Origin: Rachycentron canadum
Lineage: Eukaryota > Chordata > Actinopteri > Carangiformes > Rachycentridae
DNA: 64,000 bases
Reading direction: 5' to 3'
NCBI GenBank assembly: GCA_038496675.1
Contig: CM076651.1
Span: 12,365,724 to 12,429,723 of the forward strand
In this document: positions 38,101 to 51,000 of the stretch, in pieces
Layout: each line of letters starts with the position of its first letter
Position numbering within the stretch: the stretch's first letter is position 1
Made by a program: the position numbers and the translations under genes
Notes under the pieces: model-generated
Told to the model about the DNA's origin: nothing
Seen by the model: the letters and a program-made list of their open reading frames with translations, nothing else
Database searches by the model: none

Positions 38101-40933
38101 ATACAGAAGAAAAAACATGTGTTTCCATGTTTTTGTGCTAAACATGCTGAGCAGTACTCAAGCTGATGGTCTGCTCATCCTCACCATGTTGGGTTCCAGT
38201 GGGAACCAGCACACAGAGAGGTTTTTGTCTCCTGAACACATGTATACAAATAGAATAAAGCTCCATCTGTGCTGAGCCCACCGGGCCAGCACTACACAAG
38301 ATGGCTTACACACTTTGGAAACCCTAACCCAGGATAGGTAATGTAGCCTGGCACAGTAAAAACATAGTGTAATGGATGAATGATTGAGGTCATTTTAGCC
38401 TCTGTGTGCACTGAATTTATTAACATTAGCTGATATCTGGTAGTATTTTAGACCATTTTTCACATCTGTTGAATACAGACTAAAGCACATTTGGATTCAT
38501 TTAAACACTGAATATGACTTTAATATTTTACTGAGGCAGTACTGTATACTGTTCGTCCACTGAGTATAAGTATGCCTGTCCAGTGTGCCTACAAACTGCT
38601 GTGTCAGACTGAAAAGGCTGTCACTACCAATATAATGTGTTTGCAACCAAATGAAAAAAAAACCTTTAAATGTGTGTGTGAACCAAAGATCACTTAAATT
38701 AAAGTCAGAGGTTTTCACACAACATTAGGGTGAGGCTTTAGCACAGCTGATGTGTTGTGTTGTGGTTTGTGCATGTGTTCTTGTTTTCCCATTTATGTAA
38801 GCTTATTATGAAATCAATTTGTGCCAGCCCAAAGTTTAAAAAAAAAAACAAAACTCTCGGGCTTAGACACCTCATAATGTAAGATGACATACGACTTTGA
38901 TGTAATGATCACTGAACCTGTGCCTCCGTGCAGTCAGTCTAAGCCTGCGGCGATGGTAAATCTGAATGGATATCCTCTCCAATGACAGCCTTGTGTCAAA
39001 ATGACTCATCTAATGAAAACCAAGTGGGAAAAAACTTAAAACTTAAACTCCATATAATTCGATCAGCACAAAATTGCTTTCTGTTTAAACATGAAATCAA
39101 ACAAACTAAGATCCATCTATGTGTCACTTCTTAATTGATACTACCAGCAAAGTTTTACTGGATATTTTATAAGTTAATGACATTTACAAGGCTGTTATGT
39201 TAAGCTGCAGAACACTCAGAAAAAGAGTCCTAATTGTAAACGTTTTCCCAATAAAAATGCTTAACAGCATGAATTTAAAATTGTAATTTAAAACATGTTA
39301 CCCATAAAATATTATTTTGGAATGACTGATGCTTATGTTGCTTTAATCATTCAAAGTAATTTAAAGCATGTTGTCCTCTGTCAGTCAACATGTGTTTGGA
39401 GTCAGGTCCAGTTGCTGGCAGCAGTGAGTCTTATGGAGGCATTTAAGACTGTCAGTCGAGCTGACAGGTTCCTCAAGAGCCAGGAGAAGATGGCAAACAG
39501 ACGTACCTGCGTGCGTGCACGTCCATGCTTGTGTGTATATGTGTGCATCTTTGTGTTTAACAATTAAAGCTGATTGTTGTGTCCCTAAGGAGAGGGAACT
39601 TGGCTCTTAAAGCTACAGCATAATTGTATGCTACTGCAGATCCAGGTTATATAACACACATGCCTGAATAAACACACAAAAGTATTCAGATGCTTTGCTT
39701 GTGTAAAAGTAACAAAACCACAGGATAAGTAATATATAATGGTAATATTGAAGTACAAGAACCCAAGTGTTATACAGCACTCGAAAAAATATGCTCAGTT
39801 ATTTTCTGCCACTGGCTATAAATTGTGTGTGTATGTTTGAATGATGTCCACACATTGGCAGCAACTGAACACAACCAGAGGAACACAAACCAAAGACAGA
39901 GCTTACAGTTCAGCGCAGTACAAAAAACATGGGTTCTGGCAAACAGAGATTAAGTATTTTCAAAGCTAAAATTTTAGGTTATAATATATGAACTGATCAG
40001 ACCTTACAAGCACAGTATTAACAAGGTACATAATGAAGTGAGATGCTGGCAGACAGTCTGGACTGCATGACAGAGTCCAGGTCCAGGCTGCACTCCCCAG
40101 CTTCTTGTAACCTCCAGTATCCTCCAGTCGGACCTCCAATCCCTAAAGCCCAGTGCGAGGCAACAATAACACTGACTTCATGACATTGACCAGAGGCACA
40201 CCACTAACCAGAACCAGCACACTGCAGTTTATTTTGTCATTAAGCAATTTACTTTTCATTCTGTTGCTCCTTTTTTTCAACCCCTCTGTCTAATTTTCCA
40301 CACACCTCTGCTGAGCTACGCAATCTCCACAAATCTTCCAACATGGATTTATTCATTATCTGCAGAATGAGTTATAGTCTGACTACAGGGAAGCAATTTG
40401 CCATTTGAGTCTTGCTGATGGCCTTTGCCCTTTAAGGTATCTTCTCCTGCACTGTTAGTTGAATTTGGTCACACTCTGCTGTCTCTCTGCTGAAGGAAGC
40501 TTTCAGAAAGCAGTAGTGCCGGGAACGCCGCTGCACTCCCCACTAATGAGGTCAAGTGTCATGCATTAAAATATATTTGAAGCCAAATGAAGGCTTAGAG
40601 TCACCATCGAATAGTCACCTCTTTGTCCCCTTCAGGGCAGTGTTTTGTGTTTTCCATTTGAGATTACAAGATCTCATCATTTCCTCAGTCATTTTTTCCT
40701 CCAAACACATTTTCCTATCTTTAGATTTCTACATTATCTATTTTCGTATATACTCATTTAGCCATATCAGTGCAGTTCAAAGTCTCTCCAGGTCCACTTT
40801 GCCGTCTTTTATTCTCTCTTTTGCATTTTATTTTCCTCAGTTTTCCCTGAAGTTCCCACTGTGGTTCACAAGGATCCCAGGGAGCAAAGAAAAATCCACT
40901 GGAATTCACTATATTTAAACAACACACACACAC

Positions 40934-40981
<48 letters not shown>

Positions 40982-43900
40982 ACATACAGGCACACCATTG
41001 CCCTCAAGCGCTCCCTCACACGTCTTCTCATCTAAATACACAAGGTCAGCTGTCATAACTTCTGTGATATGTGTGTGTGCATGTGTGTATGTGATAGAGA
41101 TAGAGAAGAGAAGAAGAATTTCTGTATTTGCATGTATCAGTACATCAGCCAAAGATATTCCTATTGATGCCAGACCTGCTAAAGGAGCTAAAAAGATTTG
41201 GTTGTCGAGCATTGATGTGCATGACTGCAAGTGAATCACAGTCATCGATATTGTTATTAATGATTGGAATAGTAAACAGATCTGTCAGTAGCTCTATCAG
41301 ATTCCCAAACAACACCAGTCTACCCTCTTGTGGCTGATACGGGGACTGCAGAACTGCTTTCATAAAAAGCTCTGGGATGGTAGGACATACTTGAGACCTG
41401 TCCAGGCACGATTAGTGATGCTGTGCTCATGCAGCAGGTTGTGACTCAGGTCCAGCACTCTCAGATGAACACAGCCCCTCAGTGCCTTTTTTGGCACCTC
41501 CTCAATCTGATTTCCATTTATTCCCAGCTCCTGTATGAAAAAAAAGACAGACAGACATTAGATTTGGAGCATCAGGGTCTCATAGCTCTTGTTCTCATGT
41601 CTGTACCTGGCTCTCTTAATTGACCTTGAGCCCCAGCGGGCTCCTGCAGCTGATCCTAATATTTAAAAGAGGATGGATTTTCCCATAAAGATTTACTAAA
41701 ATTATATATTCACCTGAAGATAGGGAGGAAGGCCCAAAGGGAGAGAACGGAGGTGGTTTTTGTCCAGCTGGAGGTACTGAAGCCTCTCTAGAGGTTTGAA
41801 GGCTAGTGGTGACACATTGCCCTCATGAAGAGCATTTTCCTCCAGCTCCAGTCTCAACAGGTTTATCAGACCTAGAAGGGGTTGATAAACATCACTATCA
41901 GTGTTTCAGACTTTTGTTTTTCTCTGATGTATATGGACGCCACCCCTACCTTTGAAACAGAGCGGGGTGAGCGTACTAAGTCTGTTGTTGTTCATCTTGA
42001 GCTCCTCCAGAGACGGAGGCAGAGCTGGGATCCTGGTGAGCTGGTTGCCATCTAGGTTCAGTTTCCTCAGAAAGGTCAAGTTCTGCATGACACGCAGCAA
42101 ATAGATGGGTGTCCAGGCCAGAGAGATAAAACATAGAAAATGGCTACTTCTCGGAAAATCCGTAATTTTCCATCCTAACTTACCCAGCAGAGCGCAATCA
42201 CAGAGTTCACAGAAATACACCAAATGAGACAATGTAAAATCTGTGCATCTCTTCTATGTCATCTATCATGCTGTATTTTTAGTAAAGCCACTTTGTGAGG
42301 CTCCTCAGTGAAAGCTGCTGTGGTCGGTGTGTGTCAAGTAAAAGCAGTGGACTGTTTCTTTTGCAGTATCCTTCTCGCCAGGCCATCAGTCCTCTGTCAT
42401 TACTGGGATGTGAGCAGAAAATTGACAAGGGGGGAGGAAAAAAAAAAAAAAAAAAATTCTCCAAAAATAAATTCCTTTTATTCTCCACATCATTGGCTGC
42501 AGCTGTTTTCCAACAAGTTTATCCAGCCAATACTGTGAGAGTAAGTCGGCGCTGGTGTGTAATGATTGGTCAGAGTGTGGTAGGCTGCCTCAGTGTGGTC
42601 GGGATCTGTGTTTGGCCTGTGGTCATTTAGAGGTTAGACCGGAGGTTATTCTTAGAAAGGATTAGTTAATGCAATTTTCAGTGCTTTTTTATTGCTGTAA
42701 TGATACAGGATGCAGCCTGCTTTTTATTTTAATTAGATGCAAACTAACTCATGAAACTGTCTTGTAACTCACAGATTCACTCATTCACAAGTAGCAGGCT
42801 GCAATTTTTCCAGGTTTTTATGCCAATATAAGCTCAGTTGTCGACATGTTAACCTATAGCACCTATAGAGAAGGAAAACATCAGCAGCTGCAGTCGAGAC
42901 CATTTGCACCACCTGCGTCGAGATTTCACACTTATAATAGTGCGATAGTATAATAGCGTAATATTATCATAGTATATAGTAACAGCTGTTAGCTAAAATA
43001 ATTGGACATTATTGTGACCCTTTAGCTTCCAATGGATCTTTAACACTCAATCTAATGCTCAAAATAGAAACACAATGAAACATAATTCAGCTTATAGCTC
43101 TAAACATCCTGTTTTAGTTTTAAAGGAATTTATCAGTTCCTTCCTCAAAGGTCAAATAAATAAAGCTTTTCTCTGTGACATGAGGTCAGCCTTTGTTAAC
43201 TCATTTCAATGACAGTTACAGTTCAAATATGTTTCGCTTAATAAACATAAACAACATTTTTGTTTGTTGTTTATTTTCCTTTAGGCTGTAAATCTTCTGT
43301 TTGTTTTTTTGTTTGTTTTTCTTTCCTTTTTTGTCTTCAGGACATACAGTTTGACTATAATCTGCTTCTTCTTGCTGCAGTTGCAGAGGAGAAGAGACAC
43401 ACAATGACCATTTATCACAAAAATTATAAAAGTATAGACTCTGGTGGAAGGAAAAACAGGCTGGGCTGGAGTTGCAGGTTTGAGACTGTTTGCACCGCAG
43501 CACCTCTGTAGTAATGATTTTGGATGGGCCTGGCTTTGGGTGTACAGCATCAATGGCACCATGTGAATTTATATTACATGACACATTTACTATGTAACAC
43601 TTAATAGAACAGGCCTTAATAATTAAACCCTGAGGAGGCAGAGAGTTCATTCAAGTACATTCAAGTAGGATACAACTCTATGTATTTGCAAGTGAGGGCT
43701 AAACTGGCAGTGACCCTGTAGACAGCTGTGTCAGATGAGTCTGAAGTGTGCGCACAGAGTAGTGATACTCACAGAGAGGTGGTTATGGCTGAATGACTCG
43801 TCGTCCAGTTGGTTTTCGCTCAGGTCCAACACATCAAGTTTCAGCAGGCCAGAGAAGGATTGTGGTGGGAGGCTTCTGATGTTGTTCTCTTTAAAGATAA

Positions 43901-44402
43901 ATCACATGGTACAGTATATAATGCTGTACGCTGTATACTGTATGGTGTGTAAAAGTGTATCATATTCCTTTTAAAGTCTTTTGACAGGAGCTTGACACAA
44001 ATCTTCACTTGACTTCAAGGTCATGTCATGTTGACATTCAAAATTCGAAATTTGTGTAAATGATGTAATCAGTCAGTGACCTTTGCTGGAAACAAAACAA
44101 CACTTTTTTGTGTGCCAGGAAGTGATTTTAACAGGTAATCCTGAATAAGCCTAGATGTAAACATATAAAAACAAAAAAAGAACATGGACACACACCTGCC
44201 ATGTCCAGCTTTGTAGCCTCCGGGTTGTGAATGATTGGCAGGTGAGTCATGCCGATGCCCCTGCAGCTGATTTCTCTGTCAGCAGTCTGACACTGGCCAA
44301 GAGGAGAGTCTGTAAAGCTGTGTGATTCAGTTTGATTGCTGGGAGCCTCAGTTGCCTCTTCCTCCTCCTCCTCCTCCTCTTCTTCTTCTTCTTCTGCTGC
44401 AG

Positions 44403-44433
<31 letters not shown>

Positions 44434-45440
44434 CTCTTCCTGACAGAATATTAAAAAAAAAATCATTGTTATGCTAAATTGTTATTAAATTATGAAGAAA
44501 AACAAAGATCTTCTTTGTCCAAAAAAAGACCTCTTCCTCTTCATCATCATCATCTTCATCATCATCATCATCATCATCATCCTCATCATTGTCGTCATCT
44601 TCATCCTCCTCCTCTTCTTCCTCCTCCTCTTCTTCCTCCTCTTCCTCTTCCCCCTGTCTTTTTTCTTGATCCATCAGCCTTCTCTTCTCAGCCTGAAGTT
44701 CCTTCAGAACGGACATGAGAGCGCTGGATCCCTCGTCTCCTTTCCTACGCATCCTCCAGCCCATCAGGGGTTGCCCCAACCCCGTCTACAATAAGCAGGA
44801 AACCGCTATCCTTGTAAATAAACCCAATCTTAGATGAGAGCATAACATGATAACATGATAACAATGATGATTTTCTGTATTCACACAGTGGATTTCTGTT
44901 TGTCTTGCCATACTATTCTATATGCATTGGCCTCCACTGAAGCTGCCTGGCTCCTCTTCCCCAAGGCACCTCTCCTCCTCCTACTATGATCCAGCTTTCG
45001 AACATCAGCTCCTTGCTGCTCCATCTCTTCTTCTGCCTCCATTTGGAGACACTCTTCCTCACACTTGTCTTCACGGAGATGACACCAAAAAGAAAAGAAT
45101 TTAAAAAAAAAAAAAAAAAGCAATAACAGACAAAAACATTTTTTTGTATCTGATGTGTGAGCTGAATAACTTTTTCTACCTATTTCAGTTATTAAAACAT
45201 TTTTATCCAAGAGCATGAAGATGAAAAGAATAGCTTACCAGACGGAAGGGTTGAACTTGAAAGTTGTGTGTCTGCTGTCGCATCAGTTCCTGGAGTAAGA
45301 CTTACAGTCATTTCTAAATCAGGTGCCTCAGAGGAAGTTTCAAAGTATGCATCCATGTCATACCAAGAGTTTAGGCTTAGTCCTGATGAAATTGTGCCAC
45401 TCAGACAAATGAATATGATCCACGTCCTCGGTGTCTGCAT
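35195..45440 (-). CDS. ecm2: ECM2-type leucine-rich repeat matrix protein, without VWC domain
   Basis: A secreted matrix protein. Coding exons: 45239-45440, 44914-45068, 44531-44785, 44196-44439, 43773-43888, 41950-42082, 41714-41871, 41391-41530, 36217-36543 and 35195-35372. All phases agree, giving 635 aa (human ECM2 has 699). The signal peptide is MQTPRTWIIFICLSGTISSG. A Glu/Asp-rich region spans exons 3-4. The N-terminal cap is CQTADREISCRGIGMTHLPI. Leucine-rich repeats follow, such as FLRKLNLDGNQLTRIPALPP, LDLSYNQFTSVPMHLP and RKLTLEHNNISHIPAFTF. The C-terminal cysteine cap runs from GVCHPRNSG to IPPNAFSCLTDAQGL. The repeat order and sequence match ECM2, but the VWC domain that precedes the acidic region in human ECM2 is missing. 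Its position directly upstream of bgn suggests the ECM2 paralogue linked to biglycan (I recall it as ECMX) rather than true ECM2. The exon 2 donor (ATA|gtatgg) is the weakest junction. An acceptor at 45462-45464 implies a non-coding first exon. The 4.8-kb intron 36544-41390 is the largest. Confidence 0.9.
40921..40983. repeat. (CA)n microsatellite in an ecm2 intron
   Basis: About 60 bases of CA repeats. Overlapping open frames on both strands are repeat artefacts. Confidence 0.97.
44345..44660 (-). repeat. Coding trinucleotide repeats for Glu and Asp runs in ecm2
   Basis: Imperfect GAG/GAA repeats fill 44531-44655 and 44349-44439 on the coding strand, with GAT/GAC repeats at 44540-44610. An 91-base intron (44440-44530) splits them. 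They encode runs of Glu, then Asp, then Glu in exon 3, and two Glu runs separated by a few Ala in exon 4. Human ECM2 also has an acidic, Glu-rich segment at this place, so the region is part of the protein and not a spurious frame. Confidence 0.85.
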
Positions 45441-46994
45441 TGCTGGATGTTCAAGCTATTACTGTTGGGGAAAAAAAAAAATCATCCAAAACTTTTAGAA
45501 GAAAATCCACAGAAAGTGAAAAATAGACAGAAATACCAAACGGAAAAAAGTCAACGTGAAGGTTTGCACAGGAGGATGAGTCCTGAGAAAACCCTTTCTA
45601 ATTGTGAACACTGGGAGTAAAAGCTGTGGTGAGGTTTCTCTGTTATGACTGAGTCTAAATCAGTACTAAAATGTATTGCACATGCCCCCTTCTCAGAGTG
45701 AAAGCACAAATGAGGAGAGGAGGAGAGGATGGGAAGGATTATCTATGAGGCAGAGGTTAAAAAAAAAAAAAACAACTGTCACATTGTTAATAAGGGCCCT
45801 TGTTCACCGTAGCATGAAATACACAGACCCGCCCTGCTCCTCCTTGTCTCCTCTCCCTTTCATAACTGTCTGCTAACACAGAGGTTTGTGGAGAGACAGG
45901 CAGGGAGCAAAATATAGAAACTGGAACACAATGTTTCATACACCTGTGATAGATTCTAGGTAGAAATTGTCAAGTGGTTTGATACATTTGTGATTGGCTG
46001 TCAGTTAAGTGTTTTTTTTTGTCATGACTGAAAAAATTGCTGATCCTGGAACTTCAACAAGAGATGGGGCTGGTAGACGGTTCGGTCAACCTTGTTTGGC
46101 CAGGCTCCACTAGCATGTATGTATGAAACAAACATGACCCCTGAGAAGTGCATGATCAGGACATCTTGACGTTCTGTAAATATATACTATACATGTGCTG
46201 TGGAGGGTGTGTGCATCCTCACACTCAGTCCACGCCAAGCAGGTGCCACTGGCTGAGTGTTGAACCAAACTGGAATTTTCACTGTGGGCTGTAACCTGCA
46301 GCCCCTCTTTATTTGCTCAGTAACCACACACACTCTGTTGAAATGTATAGGGACATTTTTGTCCCAGACAACCAACTCTGTGACAGACACGATTAATTTA
46401 TGGTATGAGATTGAAAAATATGAAAATTATGCCTCAGCTCTTGGCCCTATTGGATTTTGCTTGTCTGCAACTACAGACCAGCTGATGAGACAGAGACAAC
46501 AGTGGAGGCCAGACATATTCCAAATGGCACATTGGACAACTTAACACTAAACATTGAGGTCCTAATGTAATCTTCCAAGGTAAACAGTGATGTTGTCCAA
46601 AGACTATTCATTTGAATCTTGACAGGAACATGCAGTAATCCAGTGACCACATTCAACCCCTTCCTTAACTTAAGTCTGACAACACCCTGGATTAACCATT
46701 TGCACTGGAGAGACTGTTTCAAGTTTCCAATAGCCAACATTCATACTTAAACATCCCTGATGACAGTTACTGGTTTAAGATAAGAATGCACTTTTTTTTT
46801 TTTTTTAAACCACCCTTCCTGTGAACTATTGTACTTTTTCTGCCATCTCGCCACCACTTTACTAGCTTGTTATTCTCACTCAGAATAAACTTGGTTTACA
46901 GAGTCAGACCACTGCCAGGTCTATAACATCGGACTCTTATTTGTAAAAAGCCACATGCAGCAAACATTCAGTAGACTAAATGTCTACAACAACA

Positions 46995-47185
46995 CTAACA
47001 GCTCTGTGAGGTATAGCGGTGCTTTGAGCTCGAAACCAAAATCAGTATGCCAACATGTTGATGCAGCGCAGGTATCTTCATGTCCACCATCCTCATTTAG
47101 TCTGTTAGCATGCAGCAAAACTGCATGAACCAAAAGTAACTTAGAGGTTTTGAGCTGATGATGGCAGAAGAATAGGAATCACCAC

Positions 47186-47186
<1 letters not shown>
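46995..47186. repeat. Dispersed fish repeat ending in a long A-run
   Basis: Phrases such as ctaacagctctgtgagg, tatcttcatgtccaccatc and gtctgttagcatgc resemble a very abundant percomorph repeat rich in GTTAGCATGC words. Identification is from memory. The A-run that follows at 47187-47229 may be its tail or an independent microsatellite. Confidence 0.5.

Positions 47187-47229
<43 letters not shown>
47187..47229. repeat. 43-base poly(A) run
   Basis: An uninterrupted run of A on the plus strand. Length in the assembly may be inexact. Confidence 0.95.
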
Positions 47230-47231
<2 letters not shown>

Positions 47232-47534
47232 GCTAAAGTCTGAACAGTGATAACTGGCTCTTGTCTAACAAAAAAGGAGACAAATGGCATAAGGTTAATT
47301 TTTTTTAATTCAGCACATCACAGCAATAATAGCATGACAGATGACCTTCAACAGCAGCAACACTGTTGCTGCCTGTGTGGACAGGTATCATGGGAGAAAA
47401 CTGGTCAGACGTCACACGCCCAGGTCTTTAGAGAACAGTTCTCTACCACAGCTTAAGCATTAAAGACTGACTGAATACAACTACAAACAAACTAGTATAT
47501 TAGACTTATGACAAACCGTAACAGTGCTGTGGTT

Positions 47535-47553
47535 GGGGGGGGGGGGGGGGGGG
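47535..47553. repeat. 19-base poly(G) run
   Basis: An uninterrupted run of G on the plus strand, in the expected 3' UTR of tkt (C-run in the transcript). Confidence 0.95.
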
Positions 47554-48005
47554 TGATGGTTGGAACGCAATAGAAGTTGTGGCCTGACAGTGACTGGAAT
47601 GTGGACAGGCTGATGGTATGACTGTTTCAAAACTGTCAACACACCATTACAGTATTCAGTGGTGCTTTTGTCTGAGCCACTTCTAAGACACCATTTTAAA
47701 ACAAGGTATTCAGGAAAGGAATGTCTGAGGAGAAATGGTAAGCGTCTGGGAGGAGGAGGAGGGGTGTGTGTGTCAGTGTGTGTACAGGCAGGGGTATTGA
47801 CCACATTGCACTCCCATCCCCATCTCTCTTTAGCTGTGATAGTGATAAGTTGAGCACACTGCACTCAAGTCAAAGCCACAAGATGGCACTTGAGCACAGA
47901 CAAGTTAAACAGGTCTTCATGTGATCATGCCCGGGGTGATGTAAAGTTAGGCGGAAGGTTGGTTGAGAATCAACAGAGCAACAAGTGGAAGATTAGGTGC
48001 AGTCC

Positions 48006-51000
48006 TTAGTTTGCAAAGGTCTGGCGCACAGCATTAGCGATGTGCTTGGCACTGATGCCAAAGACATCAAGCAGCTCTTGGGGCTTTCCGCTGCGGGGAA
48101 CACCGGATACTGCCAGCCGGGTCACAATGATGCCGGGCTCTGTACCCACTGCTGACAGCACAGCTTCACCAAGACCACCTGGACAGAGGAGACAGACCAT
48201 CAGAAAGGACAACAAAAAAAAAAAAAAACAAAAAAAAAAAAACAATACATAATCTGGTGATATGTGCTATATTTTATTAGCACAACTACAAAGCAGCAAC
48301 CACCCATTTCAAATAACCAAGAGATGACGTGAAGTATATTCAAGTCTTTGAAATAATGGCCCCTGGAGCATTTTTGGCAAGAATCAAAGCCTGCAAATTC
48401 TGAAACAACTGTAGCACATGACTCAAAGAATCCTGCAGCAAGACACACAAGAAAAAAAAAAACAAAACACCCACCCTCCTTGTAATGGTCCTCCACAGTA
48501 ATGATCTGTCCTCCTGTGGCTCTCGCACTGGCCAGAATGGTGGCGGCATCCAGGGGCTTGATGGTGAATGGGTCAATCACTCTAATGTTCTTTCCTAGAA
48601 GAATTTATGTAGTAAATTATTATTTTAACTATGTTTATTAGGTCATGCCAGGAGACAGCAGCTGACAACTTCATCTCCTGGCATTAGCGCTGACATTTTT
48701 TAAGGATGATTGGTATGTAGGCCTCAAACCAATATGTCCACTAGAGGGCAATGTGATCTTACCTTCACCAGCCAGGACATCAGCAGCAGCAAGGGCTTCA
48801 TGCAGAGTAACACCAGCTCCAATCACAGTGACCTTATCATTGTCAGACTGGCGCACCACCTGAGGAAGTGGAGACATTTGTCTGCATCAATTCTTCTGGC
48901 ATTCATTCCCATCTCCTTTTCTTGCTAATAGGCAATTTCTGCACAAGGATTAAGAAACAGCCTTGTTCATTACCTTGGCTACACCCACTTCAAACTTCTC
49001 ATCTGGGGAGTAGATGACTGCAGTATCTGGTCTACTGGTACGGATGAAACAGATACCCTGAGAGCATAGAGAAGCCCATTACAACACAGGAATGCTGCTC
49101 CCCTGTCAATCTGAGGACAACTTGCTAGACAAGTTTTAAAATTAGATTAGCCTGCCAACCTTTGTGTTGGCTGCGAGCTCAACAGCCCTCTCTGTGGACA
49201 CGGCGTCACTGGGGTAGAACACAGTACAGGTTGGAATGGCACGGAACATGGCCAAGTCCTCGAGGGCCATCTGTGAGGGACCATCCTCACCTGAAGAGAA
49301 AATACTGGTCAGGGACAGTGCAGTACTCAACTTTGTCCGATAGAAAACAAGTGGGGCTTCAAAAGAAAGCTAACCGATGGAGACTCCACAGTGGGAGCCT
49401 ACTAGGTTGACGTTTGTCTGAGAGATGGCTCCCATACGGATCTGGTCATAGGCTCTTGACAGGAAGGCAGCAAACGTGCTGGCAAATGCAACTGTGCGGT
49501 CACGGGTGGCACAGCCAATGGCCACACCAACCTGCAGCAGCAGAGACATTAGTAAAACCTGTTAGTCTTAATGACAGAGGATGCGATTAAGCAAAGGTCT
49601 TAAGTGGGGAGGCTCACAAGCAGCAGTTAGAGGTTGGGATTATCAAGCTAGAGAATGTATAGTAACAGATTAGACCAATTTGGAACAGACTAAGTGAGGA
49701 GTGTCATAACTGTTATGAGGCTTGAAAAGCCAGAGTTGACCAGTTGTCTCCCATACAAACTGAGTCCAGTTTTCAAAAATGATGTAGATTTGCAAGAACA
49801 ATGTGCTGGTGACTTTCCAAATTATCAGAAGCCTCTAAATTTCATGTTAGCTAACCTTAAAAGTGGCAACTGTATGCAAGTAACATCATCAAGAATATTT
49901 ATATCTCAGTCTGAAATATTGTGTACCATATTCTGTTCAGCGATGAAACACTCAATGTAGCGTTCAGGGAAGGCCTTCTTGAAGGTCTCTGAGAAGGTGG
50001 AGTTTTTGGTGTCTCCATCCAGAGCTACCACTCTCTGGCTTGCCTGGCCCAGCTTAGCCAGCGCTACACCATAAGCTCGCCTTGACGCCATCTGACAGGA
50101 CAAAAAAAAAAAAGAAAAAAAGAAAAGGATGTGAGCAATGACAGGCTAACAATATTCTACATGTAGGTTAAAAAGTTACTTCAGGCCCTGTATCGGTGTT
50201 AAGTAAGGCCTCCACCCACTAAGCCAATAAAAGACTTCTCTACTAAATGATTGCTATCTGTGACCTTTACCCGACAGACCATCATTGATTGATGATGTGA
50301 CTCACTACAAATTTTTCAAGTGGGCCTTTTCTTGTTAACATAAGTAAAAGTACCTTCTCTCCCTTTTTGTAGGCTGGGGGAGAGGGCAGGGAGATGGGGC
50401 TAAGGTCAGCAGGTGCAACATCATCAAGCGGTAGTTCATGGGACAGGGTCTTGTTGGGGACCTGGATCTGAGCCTGCAGGTCATTCAGGAGGTCATTCAC
50501 TCGGTCCTTAGGGATGGGCTTTCCATGCCAGTTATCAAGATCTTCGATATCTACAGCCAAGAGATGAACAAGTCAATTAAATTCATATAATTCATGACAA
50601 GCACGTAACATTGACTTTTAGGAAACCTCACTTACTTTTGAGTCCTTTGCCCTTAAATGTCTTGGCAACAATGCAAGTGGGTTTGCCCTTGACCTGCTGA
50701 GCCTGCCAGAACGCTTTGCACAGCTCCTCCACATCATGTCCATCAACAACATACGTGTTCCACCTACACAAACAAGGTTCGATTGTTACAGCATACCCCG
50801 CATTATAACAAAAATTAACCCAAGGCGCAAGAATGGATTAACTTATGACCAAACAAAAAAAAAAAGCATCAAAAGTTATTAACCAAGCACAGGGGAGCAC
50901 AGACAGGAAAGGTCAAACTTGTAAGAGGAGGGGTTGGATGTCCAACAGGCATGTGAAAAAGACATGGCCAAGAGAAACGCAACCCAACTCAAAGACTCTG

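Larger units (their letters stand above)
45462..48005. other. Spacer between ecm2 and tkt
   Basis: This holds the ecm2 promoter and non-coding exon(s), not located exactly, and the tkt 3' UTR at the right end. A T-run at 46792-46806, a 43-base A-run (47187-47229) and a 19-base G-run (47535-47553) are present. No coding exon was recognised. Confidence 0.55.

Noticed and set aside
40754..41245. 163-codon minus-strand open frame
   Set aside because: It runs through a (CA)n microsatellite (Cys-Val repeats), with no domain and no splice context that would fit ecm2.
44492..44794. Plus-strand open frame with long Ile, Leu and Phe runs
   Set aside because: It is the antisense of the acidic exon of ecm2. 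The runs come from the trinucleotide repeats on the coding strand.
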